The notes: generated by a model not told the origin, from the letters alone. Positions 25,111-34,518 are shown, numbered from the stretch's first letter. The stretch: DNA of 64,000 nucleotides from Methylocapsa sp. D3K7 (GCF_029855125.1 NZ_CP123229.1:1798001-1862000); one strand, 5' to 3'. A program made the numbers and translations.

Positions 25111-25680
25111 TCAATATGGCGTGCCTTTGCCGCGTTCCGCCCGCAAGGCCCGCGCATACCACTCGAGTTCGCTCAAAAAGCGTACTGTGGGGAGCGCCGT
25201 GGCCGGGTCATGCGGAACGCCCTCTTCGGAGGAGGCGCTGCCAATACGGGCAAAGGGCAGGATGGAAGGAATGCTCGGCATCCCGAGTTCGCTCAGGGTC
25301 ATCCGCAGCTGCATGGCGGCGCGGACGCCGCCAAAACCGCCGGCGGAATAGCAGACGATCGCCGATGGCCTCCAAAAATACTCCTCCAAAAAATGGTCGA
25401 GCAAATTTTTAAGCGCCGGTGGAATGCCGTGATTATATTCGCCGCTCACGATCACGAAGCCGTCGGCCTTCTTGTAAAAATCCGCAAGTTCGTCGAGAGG
25501 CGCCGGCGCGTCGCCTTTGTATTCCTTATACATGCGGTCGAGCAGCGGCAGCCGGTAAATCACCGGCTCGATCAGTGCCGTCGTGTGGCCCCGGCTCCGG
25601 ATCTGAGAGTCGATATACCGGGTAACCTTGATGCCTTGCCGCGCCGTCCTGACCGAGCCGTAAATAATTACGAAATTCAT
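25111..25680 (-). CDS. NAD(P)H-dependent FMN reductase-family flavoprotein
   Basis: 189 residues with a flavodoxin-like fold. The phosphate-binding loop is near the start (IIYGSVRTARQGIK), the region that contacts the flavin ring is VIVSGEYNHGIPPALKNLLDHF, and the second loop is CYSAGGFGGVRAAMQLR. This matches the NADPH-dependent FMN reductase family (ChrR/ArsH/azoreductase relatives), which moves electrons from NAD(P)H to quinones, dyes, metals or free flavin. The true substrate cannot be read from sequence. It is the first chromosomal gene right of the island and stands alone, with a 321-nt gap before phaC in the opposite direction. No defect is visible. Confidence 0.85.
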   Translation of the reverse strand: MNFVIIYGSVRTARQGIKVTRYIDSQIRSRGHTTALIEPVIYRLPLLDRMYKEYKGDAPAPLDELADFYKKADGFVIVSGEYNHGIPPALKNLLDHFLEEYFWRPSAIVCYSAGGFGGVRAAMQLRMTLSELGMPSIPSILPFARIGSASSEEGVPHDPATALPTVRFLSELEWYARALRAERGKGTPY

Positions 25681-26001
25681 TGGCTTGAACCCTCCAAGGG
25701 TGACGCGCGGTGAACGTTATCTCCGGCGCCTCATGTTGCACTGGGGATGTCGCTCTCGCGGATTTGGCGCAGATGGAATAAAACTATAGGAATTGCACGG
25801 CCGTAGATTGTCGAATTCGTCGATGCGGAAGCAACCTGGCGGGGCGTCGCCGCGCATAAGCGAAACTTGGCTGTCATAACAATGCAATAAGGTGGGCGTG
25901 GCTGTCCATTACACGGCTGCGCCGGCCATAGCTGGGATACCCGGCACGATATAGATCAAGCGGTGCAGCTGACCAATATTAGGCAATCTTACAGGAGAGC
26001 C
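25681..26001. other. Divergent intergenic region between FMN reductase and phaC
   Basis: About 320 nt that must hold both promoters. No clear promoter consensus or palindrome stands out. Confidence 0.4.
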
Positions 26002-27780
26002 ATGATGCTCGATCGTTCGCAAGAATCAGTCTCCGCGAGAGATGCGCTGGCAGCGAAAGCGGAAAAAGGCTTTACCGGCTTCGATCGGCGCTTTCATTCA
26101 GCCATCGCACGCTTGACCGGGGGGCTTTCGCCGCTTGCGCTGAGGCAGGCCTATACGGATTGGGCCGAGCATCTTCTTATGTCCCCGGACAAGCAGGCCG
26201 CGCTTGTCCACGACGCGGCCGCTGCCTGGGCGCGGTTCCTATCCTACTGTCTGCATGATGGGCCGGGCTCCGATTGTCCTCCCTGTATCGAACCGCTCCC
26301 ACAGGACACGCGGTTTAACGGAGAGGAATGGCGGCAATGGCCCTTCAATATCCTCTCCCAAGGATTTCTACTCACCCAGCAATGGTGGCACAAGGCGGCC
26401 ACCGATATCCCCGGCGTCACCAAGCACCATGAAGACATTGTAGCGTTTCTGGCGCGCCAGGTACTCGATACCGTCTCGCCAAAGAATTTTCCGCTCACCA
26501 ATCCTGAGATTATCGCGCAGACACAAAAGCAGGCCGGCATGAATTTCATGCGCGGCGCGCTCAATTTCTGGGAGGACAGACAACGGCTGGCCGCGGGCAA
26601 AAAACCAGCCGGCACTGAGGCGTTTCAGGTTGGACGCGACGTCGCGATTACGCCAGGCAAGGTCGTCTTTCGTAATCGCTTGATCGAACTTATTCAATAT
26701 ACTCCGGTGACAGCGGAGGTGCGAGCGGAACCGGTTCTAATCATCCCGGCCTGGATTATGAAATATTATATCCTCGATCTCTCGCCGCAAAACTCACTCG
26801 TCCGCTATCTCGTCGGGCAAGGCTATACGGTGTTCATGATTTCCTGGAAGAATCCGGGGAGCTGCGATGGCGGCCTTGGCATGGAAGACTACCGACAACT
26901 CGGCGTGATGGCGGCGCTCGACGCGGTTTCGGCAATTGTTCCCGATAGCGGCATCCATGCCGCGGGCTATTGCCTCGGCGGTACCTTGCTCTCCGTCGCG
27001 GCGGCAGCGATGGCGCGCGACGGTGACATGCGTCTCGAGAGCCTCACGATGCTGGCGGCGCAAACGGACTTTTCGGGAGCAGGCGAGCTGACTTTGTTTA
27101 TCGACGAGGGCCAGGTGAGGTTTCTTGAGGATATGATGGCGGAAAAAAACTACCTCGACGGAAAGCAAATGTCGGGCGCGTTTCAATTGCTCCGCTCGAA
27201 TGATCTTTTCTGGTCGGCGGCGGTACACGAATATCTGATGGGCGAGCGGCCGCCGATGATCGACCTCATGGCGTGGAACGCCGACACCACGCGGATGCCT
27301 TATCGCATGCACTCCGAATATCTCAGACGCTTCTTCCTCCGCAATGATTTGGTGGAGGGCCGTTTCGAGGCAGGCGGTAAAGCGGTTTCCCTGCGGGATA
27401 TTCATGCCCCCATTTTCGCGGTGAGCACGATCACCGACCATGTCGCGCCGTGGCGATCCGTTTATAAAATCCAGATGCTGACGGATGCTGATGTTACTTT
27501 CGTGCTGTCAAATGGTGGCCACAATGCCGGTATCGTGAGCCCCCCGGGTCATCCGCACCGACATTTTCAGATCGCAACCCACAAGGAGAACGATACCTAC
27601 ATCGATCCGGAGCGCTGGCAGGCAGCCGGGGTCCGAGAGGAGGGGTCGTGGTGGCCGTGCTGGCGCGATTGGCTCGACCGCCATTCCGGTGAAAAGACGG
27701 CCCCACCAGGCATAGGCGCCCCGGAACGAGGCTTTGCGCTTCTCGCGGATGCTCCTGGTGCCTATGTCCTTGAAGCGTGA
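26002..27780 (+). CDS. phaC: Class I-type polyhydroxyalkanoate synthase
   Basis: 592 residues from the ATG at 26002, preceded by AGGAGAG at 25993-25999; a longer GTG start at 25963 would place the ribosome site inside the gene and is rejected. The N-terminal PhaC domain (to ~250) contains QWPFNILSQGFLL and NFPLTNPEI. The alpha/beta-hydrolase part has PAWIMKYYILDL, the lipase-like box GYCLGGT with the catalytic cysteine, WNADTTRMPYRMH and TITDHVAPW with the acidic residue, and GGHNAGIVSPPG with the catalytic histidine. It polymerises 3-hydroxyacyl-CoA into storage granules. The two following genes make an acyl hydratase/phosphotransacetylase fusion and acetate kinase, an arrangement that couples storage to acetyl-CoA overflow. 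Confidence 0.93.
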   Translation: MMLDRSQESVSARDALAAKAEKGFTGFDRRFHSAIARLTGGLSPLALRQAYTDWAEHLLMSPDKQAALVHDAAAAWARFLSYCLHDGPGSDCPPCIEPLPQDTRFNGEEWRQWPFNILSQGFLLTQQWWHKAATDIPGVTKHHEDIVAFLARQVLDTVSPKNFPLTNPEIIAQTQKQAGMNFMRGALNFWEDRQRLAAGKKPAGTEAFQVGRDVAITPGKVVFRNRLIELIQYTPVTAEVRAEPVLIIPAWIMKYYILDLSPQNSLVRYLVGQGYTVFMISWKNPGSCDGGLGMEDYRQLGVMAALDAVSAIVPDSGIHAAGYCLGGTLLSVAAAAMARDGDMRLESLTMLAAQTDFSGAGELTLFIDEGQVRFLEDMMAEKNYLDGKQMSGAFQLLRSNDLFWSAAVHEYLMGERPPMIDLMAWNADTTRMPYRMHSEYLRRFFLRNDLVEGRFEAGGKAVSLRDIHAPIFAVSTITDHVAPWRSVYKIQMLTDADVTFVLSNGGHNAGIVSPPGHPHRHFQIATHKENDTYIDPERWQAAGVREEGSWWPCWRDWLDRHSGEKTAPPGIGAPERGFALLADAPGAYVLEA

Positions 27781-27893
27781 CTTTGATACCGGTCAAGTCA
27801 ATGAAAAGCGCCAGGTGTAAAATTTCCGGGCATGGCCGTTAGGCAGGATAAAAATCCTAATGCGCAGGCTTTTCAGGAAATCGGATCGGCGCA

Positions 27894-29288
27894 ATGGACT
27901 TTATTGAAAATCGCACGTTCGATGAGTTGCAAGTTGGCGAGACCGCAAGCCTTGCCCGCACGCTCACCTACAAGGATATTGAACTCTTCGCCATCATGTC
28001 CGGCGACGTCAATCCAGCGCATGTCGATGAAGTGTTCGCCAAAAGCGACATGTTCCACAAAATCGTGGCGCATGGCATGTGGGGCGGCGCTTTGATCTCG
28101 ACCGTGCTCGGCACGCTCCTGCCAGGCCCCGGCACCATTTATCTCGGGCAATCGTTGCATTTTCTCAAGCCCGTCGGCCTTGGCGACACTCTGACCATTA
28201 GGCTGAAAGTCGTGGACAAAAACCCAGAGAACTGCCGCATTCTTCTCGATTGCCAGGCGCTGAACCAACACGGTCAGATCGTGATCACCGGCACCGCAGA
28301 AGTCATCGCGCCAATCGAAAAAATTTCAAGGCCGAGGGTTATCCTACCCGAGGTGGAATTGTACGAAAAAGGCCGCTTTCATCGCAAGCTCGTTGCGATG
28401 ACGCAGGGACTGACGCCCATCCGCACCGCCGTCGTCCACCCTGTTGATATGGTGTCCCTGCTCGGTGCCATCGAAGCCGCGCGCGAACAGCTGATCGTGC
28501 CGGTGCTAATCGGCCCAAAACTCAAGATCCGGGCCGCCGCCGCGCAAGCGCAAATCGATATTTCTCCCTATGAACTCATTTCGACGGAACACAGCGAAGC
28601 GGCCGCTGTTATGGCGGTCGCGATGGCGAGGGCGGGCAAGGTCGAAGCGCTGATGAAAGGAGCGCTGCACACCGACGAGCTCATGCATGCAGTGGTCGAT
28701 GGCGATCAAGGCCTGCGCACGGCGCGCAGAATCAGCCACGTCTTTGTGATTGATGCTCGCAACTATCCAAGGCCGCTTTTCGTCACGGATGCGGCGATCA
28801 ATGTGTATCCGACCCTCGATGACAAGCGTGACATCGTGCAAAACGCCATCGATCTCGCCCAGGCCCTCGGCATCGCGACACCAAGAGTCGCGATCCTCGC
28901 GGCCGTGGAAACCGTCACAACGAAACTCAGATCGACGCTAGACGCCGCCGCGCTGTGCAAGATGGCCGACCGGGGACAGATCACCGGCGGCGTCATCGAC
29001 GGGCCGCTCGCTTTTGACAACGCCGTTTCGGAAGAGTCGGCGAAGACGAAAGGCATCATCTCTCCGGTCGCGGGCCAAGCGGACATTTTTGTCGTTCCCG
29101 ACGTCGAAGCCGGGAATATGCTGGCAAAGCAGCTCGAATATTTGGCGGATGCGGAAATCGCAGGGATTGTGCTCGGCGCCCGCGTGCCGATCATCCTCAC
29201 AAGCCGCGCCGACAAGGCGCTGGCCCGGCAAGGCTCCTGCGCGATCGCGCTGCTGCTCGCCCGCCGCAAGATGCAGGGCAAGCCATGA
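27894..29288 (+). CDS. Fused MaoC-like enoyl-CoA hydratase/phosphate acetyltransferase
   Basis: 464 residues. Residues 1-140 are a hot-dog MaoC/PhaJ domain: NRTFDELQVGETASL, then the active-site FAIMSGDVNPAHVDEVFA (Asp and His) and HGMWGGALISTVLGT. Residues ~165-460 are a phosphate acetyl/butyryltransferase domain: HPVDMVSLLGAIEAAREQL, LMKGALHTDELMHAVV, ISHVFVIDARNYPRPL, TDAAINVYPTLDDKRDI, GVIDGPLAFDNAVS, FVVPDVEAGNMLAKQLEY. Fusions of this kind are known as bifunctional enoyl-CoA hydratase/phosphate acetyltransferase. The hydratase half could make (R)-3-hydroxyacyl-CoA for PhaC; the Pta half makes acetyl-phosphate for AckA, whose start overlaps this stop (ATGA). Confidence 0.92.
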   Translation: MDFIENRTFDELQVGETASLARTLTYKDIELFAIMSGDVNPAHVDEVFAKSDMFHKIVAHGMWGGALISTVLGTLLPGPGTIYLGQSLHFLKPVGLGDTLTIRLKVVDKNPENCRILLDCQALNQHGQIVITGTAEVIAPIEKISRPRVILPEVELYEKGRFHRKLVAMTQGLTPIRTAVVHPVDMVSLLGAIEAAREQLIVPVLIGPKLKIRAAAAQAQIDISPYELISTEHSEAAAVMAVAMARAGKVEALMKGALHTDELMHAVVDGDQGLRTARRISHVFVIDARNYPRPLFVTDAAINVYPTLDDKRDIVQNAIDLAQALGIATPRVAILAAVETVTTKLRSTLDAAALCKMADRGQITGGVIDGPLAFDNAVSEESAKTKGIISPVAGQADIFVVPDVEAGNMLAKQLEYLADAEIAGIVLGARVPIILTSRADKALARQGSCAIALLLARRKMQGKP

Positions 29289-30466
29289 CCGGCAATATCC
29301 TCATCCTCAACGCGGGATCGTCAAGCATCAAATTCTCGCTCTATCCGGTGACAACCGTCGCCGCCGGCGAAACGCCGCTTTGCGAGGGCGCCGTTGACGG
29401 CATTGGTCATGCCGCGCATTTCCATGCGGCCGCGGCGCGAAAGGATGTGCTGGTCGACACCAATCTCGGCGAAGCAAGCACGCATGAGACGGCGCTTGCC
29501 GCCTTGCTGCAATGGCTTGAGCAAATGTTCACGGCAAATCATTTGCGCGCCGTGGGTCACCGTGTGGTGCATGGCGGAAGCCGCTTCACGGCTCCCACCC
29601 TAATCGATGCAGAGGTTATCGCGAGATTACGTGCACTTATTCCACTGGCGCCACTGCATCAGCCGCACGCCATCTTGGCGATCGAAGCACTAGCGCGACT
29701 GCATCCGTCCTTGCCACAGATCGCTTGCTTCGACACGGCCTTCCATCACGCGCAGCCGGACATCGCAACGATGTTCGCGCTGCCACGCAATCTCCATGAC
29801 GAGGGCGTCCGCCGCTACGGCTTTCATGGCCTTTCCTATGAATATATCGCGAGCGTCCTGCCGCACTATCTGGACCCCGAAGCGGCCATGGGGCGGATCG
29901 TGGTGGCACATCTTGGCAGCGGAGCCAGCATGTGCGCCATGAAAGATCGCAAAAGCGTCGCGAACACTATGGGCTTTACGGCGCTTGATGGCCTGCCGAT
30001 GAGCCGGCGTTGCGGCGCCCTCGATCCGGGAGTCGTGCTCTATCTCTTGAACGAGAAGAGAATGGATGCGAAGGCGGTCAGCACCCTTCTTTACAATGAA
30101 TCAGGGCTGCTGGGTGTGTCCGGTATCAGCGACGATATGCAAACGCTTCTTGCGTCAAGAGTTCCGAGGGCGCGGGAAGCGATCGCGCTTTTCATCTATC
30201 GGATCGGCCGCGAACTTGGCTCGCTCGCCGCGGCGCTGGGCGGTCTCGATGCGCTGATCTTCACCGCCGGCGTCGGCGAACATGCCGTCGATGTCAGACG
30301 CCGTGTCCTGGAGGATGCGGCTTGGCTAGGCGTCGAGATTGACCCCGCCGCCAATGCCTCTGGCGGCCCCCGGCTCACCCGCCCCGCAAGCCGCGTCGCA
30401 GCCTTTGTGATCCCAACCAATGAGGATCTGATGATCGCCCGCCATAGCTTGGATTGCCTGCAGTAA
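29285..30466 (+). CDS. ackA: Acetate kinase
   Basis: 393 residues, the family's normal length. ASKHA-fold motifs are all present: LILNAGSSSIKFSLY at the start, VGHRVVHGGSRFT, CFDTAFHHAQPDIA, YGFHGLSYEYIA, VVAHLGSGASMCAM, MGFTALDGLPMSRRCG, the catalytic-type RKSVANTMG region and TAGVGEHAVDVRRRV. It interconverts acetyl-phosphate and acetate with ATP/ADP. It overlaps the Pta fusion by 4 nt and so is translationally coupled. Together they allow ATP formation from excess acetyl-CoA or acetate assimilation. No lesion seen. Confidence 0.95.
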   Translation: MTGNILILNAGSSSIKFSLYPVTTVAAGETPLCEGAVDGIGHAAHFHAAAARKDVLVDTNLGEASTHETALAALLQWLEQMFTANHLRAVGHRVVHGGSRFTAPTLIDAEVIARLRALIPLAPLHQPHAILAIEALARLHPSLPQIACFDTAFHHAQPDIATMFALPRNLHDEGVRRYGFHGLSYEYIASVLPHYLDPEAAMGRIVVAHLGSGASMCAMKDRKSVANTMGFTALDGLPMSRRCGALDPGVVLYLLNEKRMDAKAVSTLLYNESGLLGVSGISDDMQTLLASRVPRAREAIALFIYRIGRELGSLAAALGGLDALIFTAGVGEHAVDVRRRVLEDAAWLGVEIDPAANASGGPRLTRPASRVAAFVIPTNEDLMIARHSLDCLQ

Positions 30467-30494
30467 TATCGAGGCGATCGCGGAGCATCAGGGA

Positions 30495-30827
30495 CTAAAC
30501 CTCAACCTCTTCGCCCGCGTTCGACCATTCCAAAAATCCGCCGGGGTAATGCGCGCGCACATCGTCGCGTCCGGCCTTGTGAGCCAAATCCAAAGCAGTC
30601 AGCGACCGTTTGCCGGAGCGGCAGGAGAGTACCACGCGCTTTCCAGGCACTTGGGGCAGGGCCTTGGGGTCAAATTTCTGGAGGGGGTTGAGCACCGAAC
30701 CGGGAATCCGGCCCGCTGCATATTCATTGGGTTCGCGCACATCCACGAGTAGGATCGAGCCATCGGCCAATCCCTTCTTCAACTCGTCGCGATAGACGTT
30801 TTCGACTGCCGTAACCGTCAAAGTCAT
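30495..30827 (-). CDS. Single-domain rhodanese-like sulfurtransferase
   Basis: 110 residues from the ATG at 30827, which lies 6 nt after CAGGAGG; a TTG two codons upstream is less likely. One rhodanese domain: LLVDVREPNEYAAGRIPGSV and the active-site loop VVLSCRSGKRS, where the cysteine carries the persulfide, followed by YPGGFLEWSNAGEEVEV. Such small proteins move sulfur to cyanide, thioredoxin or cofactor pathways and are often controlled by sulfide- or persulfide-sensing ArsR-type repressors. An AT-rich palindrome 54-83 nt upstream of the start may be the operator. It ends 28 nt from the convergent ackA. Confidence 0.88.
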   Translation of the reverse strand: MTLTVTAVENVYRDELKKGLADGSILLVDVREPNEYAAGRIPGSVLNPLQKFDPKALPQVPGKRVVLSCRSGKRSLTALDLAHKAGRDDVRAHYPGGFLEWSNAGEEVEV

Positions 30828-30880
30828 CTTCAACCTCCTGTGTGTCCTCCGGCGCTATTTTTACACAAAGTATATGTATA

Positions 30881-30910
30881 TTGCCAGAATATCCATATTT
30901 TATATGGCAA
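30881..30910. promoter_or_regulatory. AT-rich nested palindrome upstream of the rhodanese gene
   Basis: CCATAT (30893-30898) and ATATGG (30902-30907) are exact inverses with TTT between, and an outer pair TTGCCA (30881-30886)/TGGCAA (30905-30910) overlaps them. The surrounding 60 nt are unusually AT-rich for this genome. This may be a repressor site or the -10 region. The regulator is not identified. Confidence 0.35.
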
Positions 30911-30997
30911 AAGACCCAGCTTAGGCAATATGTGTTGCCGCCGAGGCCGCCAGCCGTAAAGGTGCAGGTCTCAATCCGTCGGCCCGGCGGGCGGCGG

Positions 30998-31807
30998 TTA
31001 AAACCGGTACCAGACGCCCGCGGTGGGGCCCAGTTCGCGGCCGGCGTTCTCCCCCGCGACGGTGAGAAAACCGCCAATCTGCAGCGACCATTGGGGGGCG
31101 AGATCATAGACGATGCTCGGTTGCAGCTTGGTCCAGGATATATGGCCAAACTGGCCGGGACCATTGGAAATCGAAATAAAACTTTGCAAGAGCATAAGAA
31201 GCCGGGGCATTGGCCGCAGTCCCGACGTCAAATCGATGCGCCATTCGCCCGGCTGCTTTTCGGCATAGATGCGATAGCCGCCCTGCGCCTCGATGAAACC
31301 CTCCATTCCGGCGATGACGCAATTGCGCCCAGCCAAGCCGCGCAAATCGACGGATGTGGCGCGGCGGACTTCCAAGGGCCCAAGAGAGTCGAAAGACGCG
31401 CCGGGCGTCCGCAAACCCGCTTGAACAGAGATGATTGCGGTATCCGTGCGGTAAAGACCGGCCTTTACCGCGATTTCGCTCTCGCCGAGGCCATTGTAGA
31501 ATTGCCCCGGAAGGGGAGTCTGGACCCGGTCATAGGCGGGCGCCGCGATCACCGTGAGCCAATCGGTCAGGCCATATTCGAGATAGCTTCCAACCTCGAA
31601 TTTTCGGGATGCCGGAATTGCAATGAGATTGCCATGCGCGTCGAAAGCGAGCGTCGTTTCGGAAAAGGCGGAGTAGGTGATCAGCTGGCCATAACCTGAA
31701 GGCAGGAGCCAGGCGCCGCCCCAAGCGACGTCAATGCCAACGCCAGTCACTCCGGCGATAGCGGCAAAACACACGGACAAGAGACGCGAACACAAACGAC
31801 GCAACAC
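30998..31807 (-). CDS. Outer-membrane beta-barrel-like protein, function unknown
   Basis: 269 residues from a GTG at 31807, preceded by GGGGG at 7-8 nt; a longer frame to 31846 exists but weakens the signal peptide. After the signal (LLSVCFAAIAGVTGVGIDVAWG) come alternating hydrophobic strands typical of an outer-membrane barrel: GQLITYSAFSETTLAFD, FEVGSYLEYGLTDWLTVIA, SEIAVKAGLYRTDTAIISVQ, HISWTKLQPSIVYDL, SLQIGGFLTV. The last residue is Phe in TAGVWYRF, the usual barrel-assembly signal. The 'G.TDWLTV.A.P.Y' word recalls exported transporter-like proteins of unknown role. It is 170 nt upstream of the rhodanese on the same strand. Confidence 0.75.
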   Translation of the reverse strand: MLRRLCSRLLSVCFAAIAGVTGVGIDVAWGGAWLLPSGYGQLITYSAFSETTLAFDAHGNLIAIPASRKFEVGSYLEYGLTDWLTVIAAPAYDRVQTPLPGQFYNGLGESEIAVKAGLYRTDTAIISVQAGLRTPGASFDSLGPLEVRRATSVDLRGLAGRNCVIAGMEGFIEAQGGYRIYAEKQPGEWRIDLTSGLRPMPRLLMLLQSFISISNGPGQFGHISWTKLQPSIVYDLAPQWSLQIGGFLTVAGENAGRELGPTAGVWYRF

Positions 31808-32149
31808 AATGCCCCCTTCACATACCTGCGAGGTGACAACTATCAAAGGATCAACAATGACTGTTCATATTGATTAAGCTGCATCTTAGCGGCATTTGCC
31901 GCAAAGGCAACGGTGTCACTTGAAAAATTTGGACATTCTTCGAGTGCTGCGGCATATCGCCATGCGCCGGCCGGCTTACCGCTTTTGGCTTGACGATAGA
32001 CCGCCGGGATTTGATAGAGCGGACCTCCCTGCCCTTGCGCACGCCGTGCTGGGCAACCAAAAACCGCAAATCCGCTTGATCCGGAGGACTTAAATGTTTC
32101 GCGAGAGACATTTTTCCCGTGAAACATTTGCTCCAAAACGGTTGCCCGC

Positions 32150-33034
32150 GTGACCCGGCTTTTGCTTGGATTGGCCAGTGTCGCGGAAGGATATGATGTC
32201 ATTTTATGTGACGTCTGGGGCGTCATCCATAATGGGCTGAAGGCCTTCGAGAAGCCCGCCGAGGCATTGCGCCGGTTTCGCGCCACTGGCGGCAGGGTCG
32301 TGCTCATCACCAATTCGCCCAACCCGAGCCGGGTCGTCGAGGCCCAACTCGACCGGCTCCGTTTTCCACGCGGAGCCTACGATGCGATCGTTTCCTCCGG
32401 GGATGTCACCGTTTCCTTGCTGGTCGAGAGGGCGGCCGGCGGCATGTTCCGCATCGGTCCCTCCGACGAAACAGCCCTCTTCGAGGAGGTTCTGGCCTTG
32501 CGGGGCGAGCCGTTGCGCCTGGTGCCGCTGAAACAAGCCCAATTCGTCCTCTGCACCGGGCTCGTCGATCCCTGGCGCGAAACGCCCGAGGATTACGACG
32601 CCATTCTTGCCGCCATGCACGCCCGGCGCCTGGAGATGATTTGCGCCAATCCCGATATCGTGGTCGAGGACGGCGGCAAGCTGTTTTATTGCGCCGGCGC
32701 GATCGCCGAGCGCTATGCCGCCGCGGGAGGCAAGGTCATCCAGGCCGGCAAGCCTTTCGCCCCGATCTATACGCGAGCGCTCGAACTGGCGCGGTTGCCG
32801 TGCAAGGTACCGATTGGGCACGCCCGGGTCCTCGTGATTGGCGATGCCATGCACACCGATATCAAAGGCGCCCGCAACCAAGGTTTCGACAGTCTGTTCG
32901 TAACTTCCGGCATCCACCGGATGGAGTTGCACGGCGCCGCGCAAGACGCCGCGCTCGATGCCGCAGCCTTCCGCCAATTTGTAGACGCCTCGGATTTTGC
33001 TCCCACGGCGGCACTTGCCGAACTCGTCTGGTAG
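32150..33034 (+). CDS. TIGR01459-type HAD-superfamily hydrolase
   Basis: 294 residues from a GTG. The haloacid dehalogenase motifs are present: DVILCDVWGVIHNGLK (nucleophile and acid aspartates), VVLITNSPNPS (motif II) and, at the end, AGKPFAPIYTRALELA (motif III lysine) plus VLVIGDAMHTDIKGARNQGFDS (motif IV). This is the class IIA arrangement of NagD-like phosphatases, in the TIGR01459 subfamily that in alphaproteobacteria often sits directly before ribF, as here (93 nt). A role in removing phosphate from a flavin precursor would fit the neighbour, but that is inference. It is probably a cytoplasmic sugar- or nucleotide-phosphate phosphatase. Confidence 0.88.
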   Translation: MTRLLLGLASVAEGYDVILCDVWGVIHNGLKAFEKPAEALRRFRATGGRVVLITNSPNPSRVVEAQLDRLRFPRGAYDAIVSSGDVTVSLLVERAAGGMFRIGPSDETALFEEVLALRGEPLRLVPLKQAQFVLCTGLVDPWRETPEDYDAILAAMHARRLEMICANPDIVVEDGGKLFYCAGAIAERYAAAGGKVIQAGKPFAPIYTRALELARLPCKVPIGHARVLVIGDAMHTDIKGARNQGFDSLFVTSGIHRMELHGAAQDAALDAAAFRQFVDASDFAPTAALAELVW

Positions 33035-33126
33035 ACCATCAACACGGGAGATGTGCGCACGCCATCGCGGCATATCGCCTGGCGGCCTTGACGCGGACGC
33101 CTCGCCCATGCAGTTTGCGGCGGCGT

Positions 33127-34140
33127 ATGGAGCTCCACCTGCTTCCGCGTGGTGCCCCCGGTTTTTTTGCCTTGGCCGAACTTTCCATCTCGAAAAAATT
33201 CATCCTCGCCGTTGACCCGGCGGCGCCACCCCCCGGCCTTGAGGGCGCGGTGGCCGCGATCGGCAATTTCGATGGTCTTCATCGCGGCCATATGGCGGTG
33301 ATCGAGCGCGCCATGGCCTTGGCGAAAACGCTTCATCGCCCTTGTGTTGTGCTGACTTTCGAACCGCATCCAACCGATTTCTTCAAGGGCGCCAATACAA
33401 TCTTCCGGCTGACCCCGCGCGACGTCAAAGCCAAGATTCTGGAGCAATCCGGCGTGGATGGGATGATCGTCATGACGTTCGACAAAGCCTTGGCAAGCCT
33501 TTCGGCCGATGCGTTTATCGCCGAAATCCTGCTTCGCCGCCTTGGCATCAGCGGGGTTGTCGCGGGCTATGATTTCCATTTCGGCGCCGGCCGCTCCGGC
33601 TCACCCGCATTCCTGAAAGAGGCCGGCGCACGTTTCGGCTTTGCCGTCGAAATCGTGGAACGGGTGGCGGCCCATGTGGCCGACCAGGCTGCTTCCTCAA
33701 CCACGACGAGAGCCGCGTTGGAGGCGGGCGATGCGGCGCTCGCGGCAAAACTGCTCGCTCACCCCTTTGCGATCATGGGCAAAGTCGTTACAGGCCAGAA
33801 ACTTGGCCGGACCTTGGGATTTCCTACGGTCAATATCGTGACCGATCCAAGCTGCCGGTTGCGCCATGGCGTCTATGCTGTCCGCGTCGTGGTTGGTGCA
33901 AAGACCTACGATGGTGTGGCGAGTTATGGACGCCGGCCCACATTCGACAATGGCCCGGCCATCCTGGAAGCTTTTCTGTTCGATTTTTCTGGCGATCTCT
34001 ACGGCGAGACTATCGAGATCCTTTTTATCGATTGGATCAGACCCGAGGCTAAGTTCGATTCGGTGGCAGCGCTCGTCGCGCAAATGAAGCAGGACGAAGC
34101 ACGCGCGAAGGATATCCTTCGCGCATTGTCCGTCGCTTGA
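33127..34140 (+). CDS. ribF: Bifunctional riboflavin kinase/FAD synthetase
   Basis: 337 residues from the ATG at 33127; the conserved part starts about 30 residues in, so a shorter start is possible. The N-terminal FAD synthetase domain has AAIGNFDGLHRGHMAVI (nucleotidyltransferase HxGH-type motif) and VLTFEPHPTDFF, and GYDFHFGAGRSGSP. The C-terminal riboflavin kinase domain (from ~215) has GRTLGFPTVNIVTD, HGVYAVRVVV, VASYGRRPTFDNG and a final helix MKQDEARAKDIL. The enzyme makes FMN and then FAD from riboflavin and ATP. It follows a HAD hydrolase in the same direction. No lesion is seen. Confidence 0.95.
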   Translation: MELHLLPRGAPGFFALAELSISKKFILAVDPAAPPPGLEGAVAAIGNFDGLHRGHMAVIERAMALAKTLHRPCVVLTFEPHPTDFFKGANTIFRLTPRDVKAKILEQSGVDGMIVMTFDKALASLSADAFIAEILLRRLGISGVVAGYDFHFGAGRSGSPAFLKEAGARFGFAVEIVERVAAHVADQAASSTTTRAALEAGDAALAAKLLAHPFAIMGKVVTGQKLGRTLGFPTVNIVTDPSCRLRHGVYAVRVVVGAKTYDGVASYGRRPTFDNGPAILEAFLFDFSGDLYGETIEILFIDWIRPEAKFDSVAALVAQMKQDEARAKDILRALSVA

Positions 34141-34284
34141 AACCGCGGCAATTGAGCTGATTTGGATCAATCGGCCGGGCGGACCCAGGGCTATTTATTT
34201 GATGAGCGAACATTTTGTCTGGCGCACTTGTGCCAAGAAATCTGAAAAATGAAATGCCAGCTTGTGCTGCAGCGCAATATCAAC

Positions 34285-34313
34285 TTGACGTGAATGCTGC
34301 ACTGCAGTATAAA
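34285..34313 (+). promoter_or_regulatory. Sigma-70-type promoter
   Basis: TTGACG (34285-34290), 17-nt spacer, TATAAA (34308-34313): near-perfect consensus and spacing. An 8-bp palindrome ACTGCAGT overlaps the spacer end and the -10 (34301-34308) and could be an operator. It points at the small membrane peptide gene about 200 nt downstream. Confidence 0.6.
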
Positions 34314-34518
34314 CGAGATAACTTAAGCGCAGATCTTATCTGACCCGAGCCCAAAGATCACAAATCTCCCTTCCCGGGACATTCGTGAGAAGCCCTTTGG
34401 AGGGAATTCCGTCCAGGGCGGGGCAAGCCATCTCAGGTAAGGTAGCCCCCTGTTTCAAATCGCGGCTGGAATTGAACATTAACGGGCAACGGAGGCCCAT
34501 ACTTCCTTAGGAGAATAA

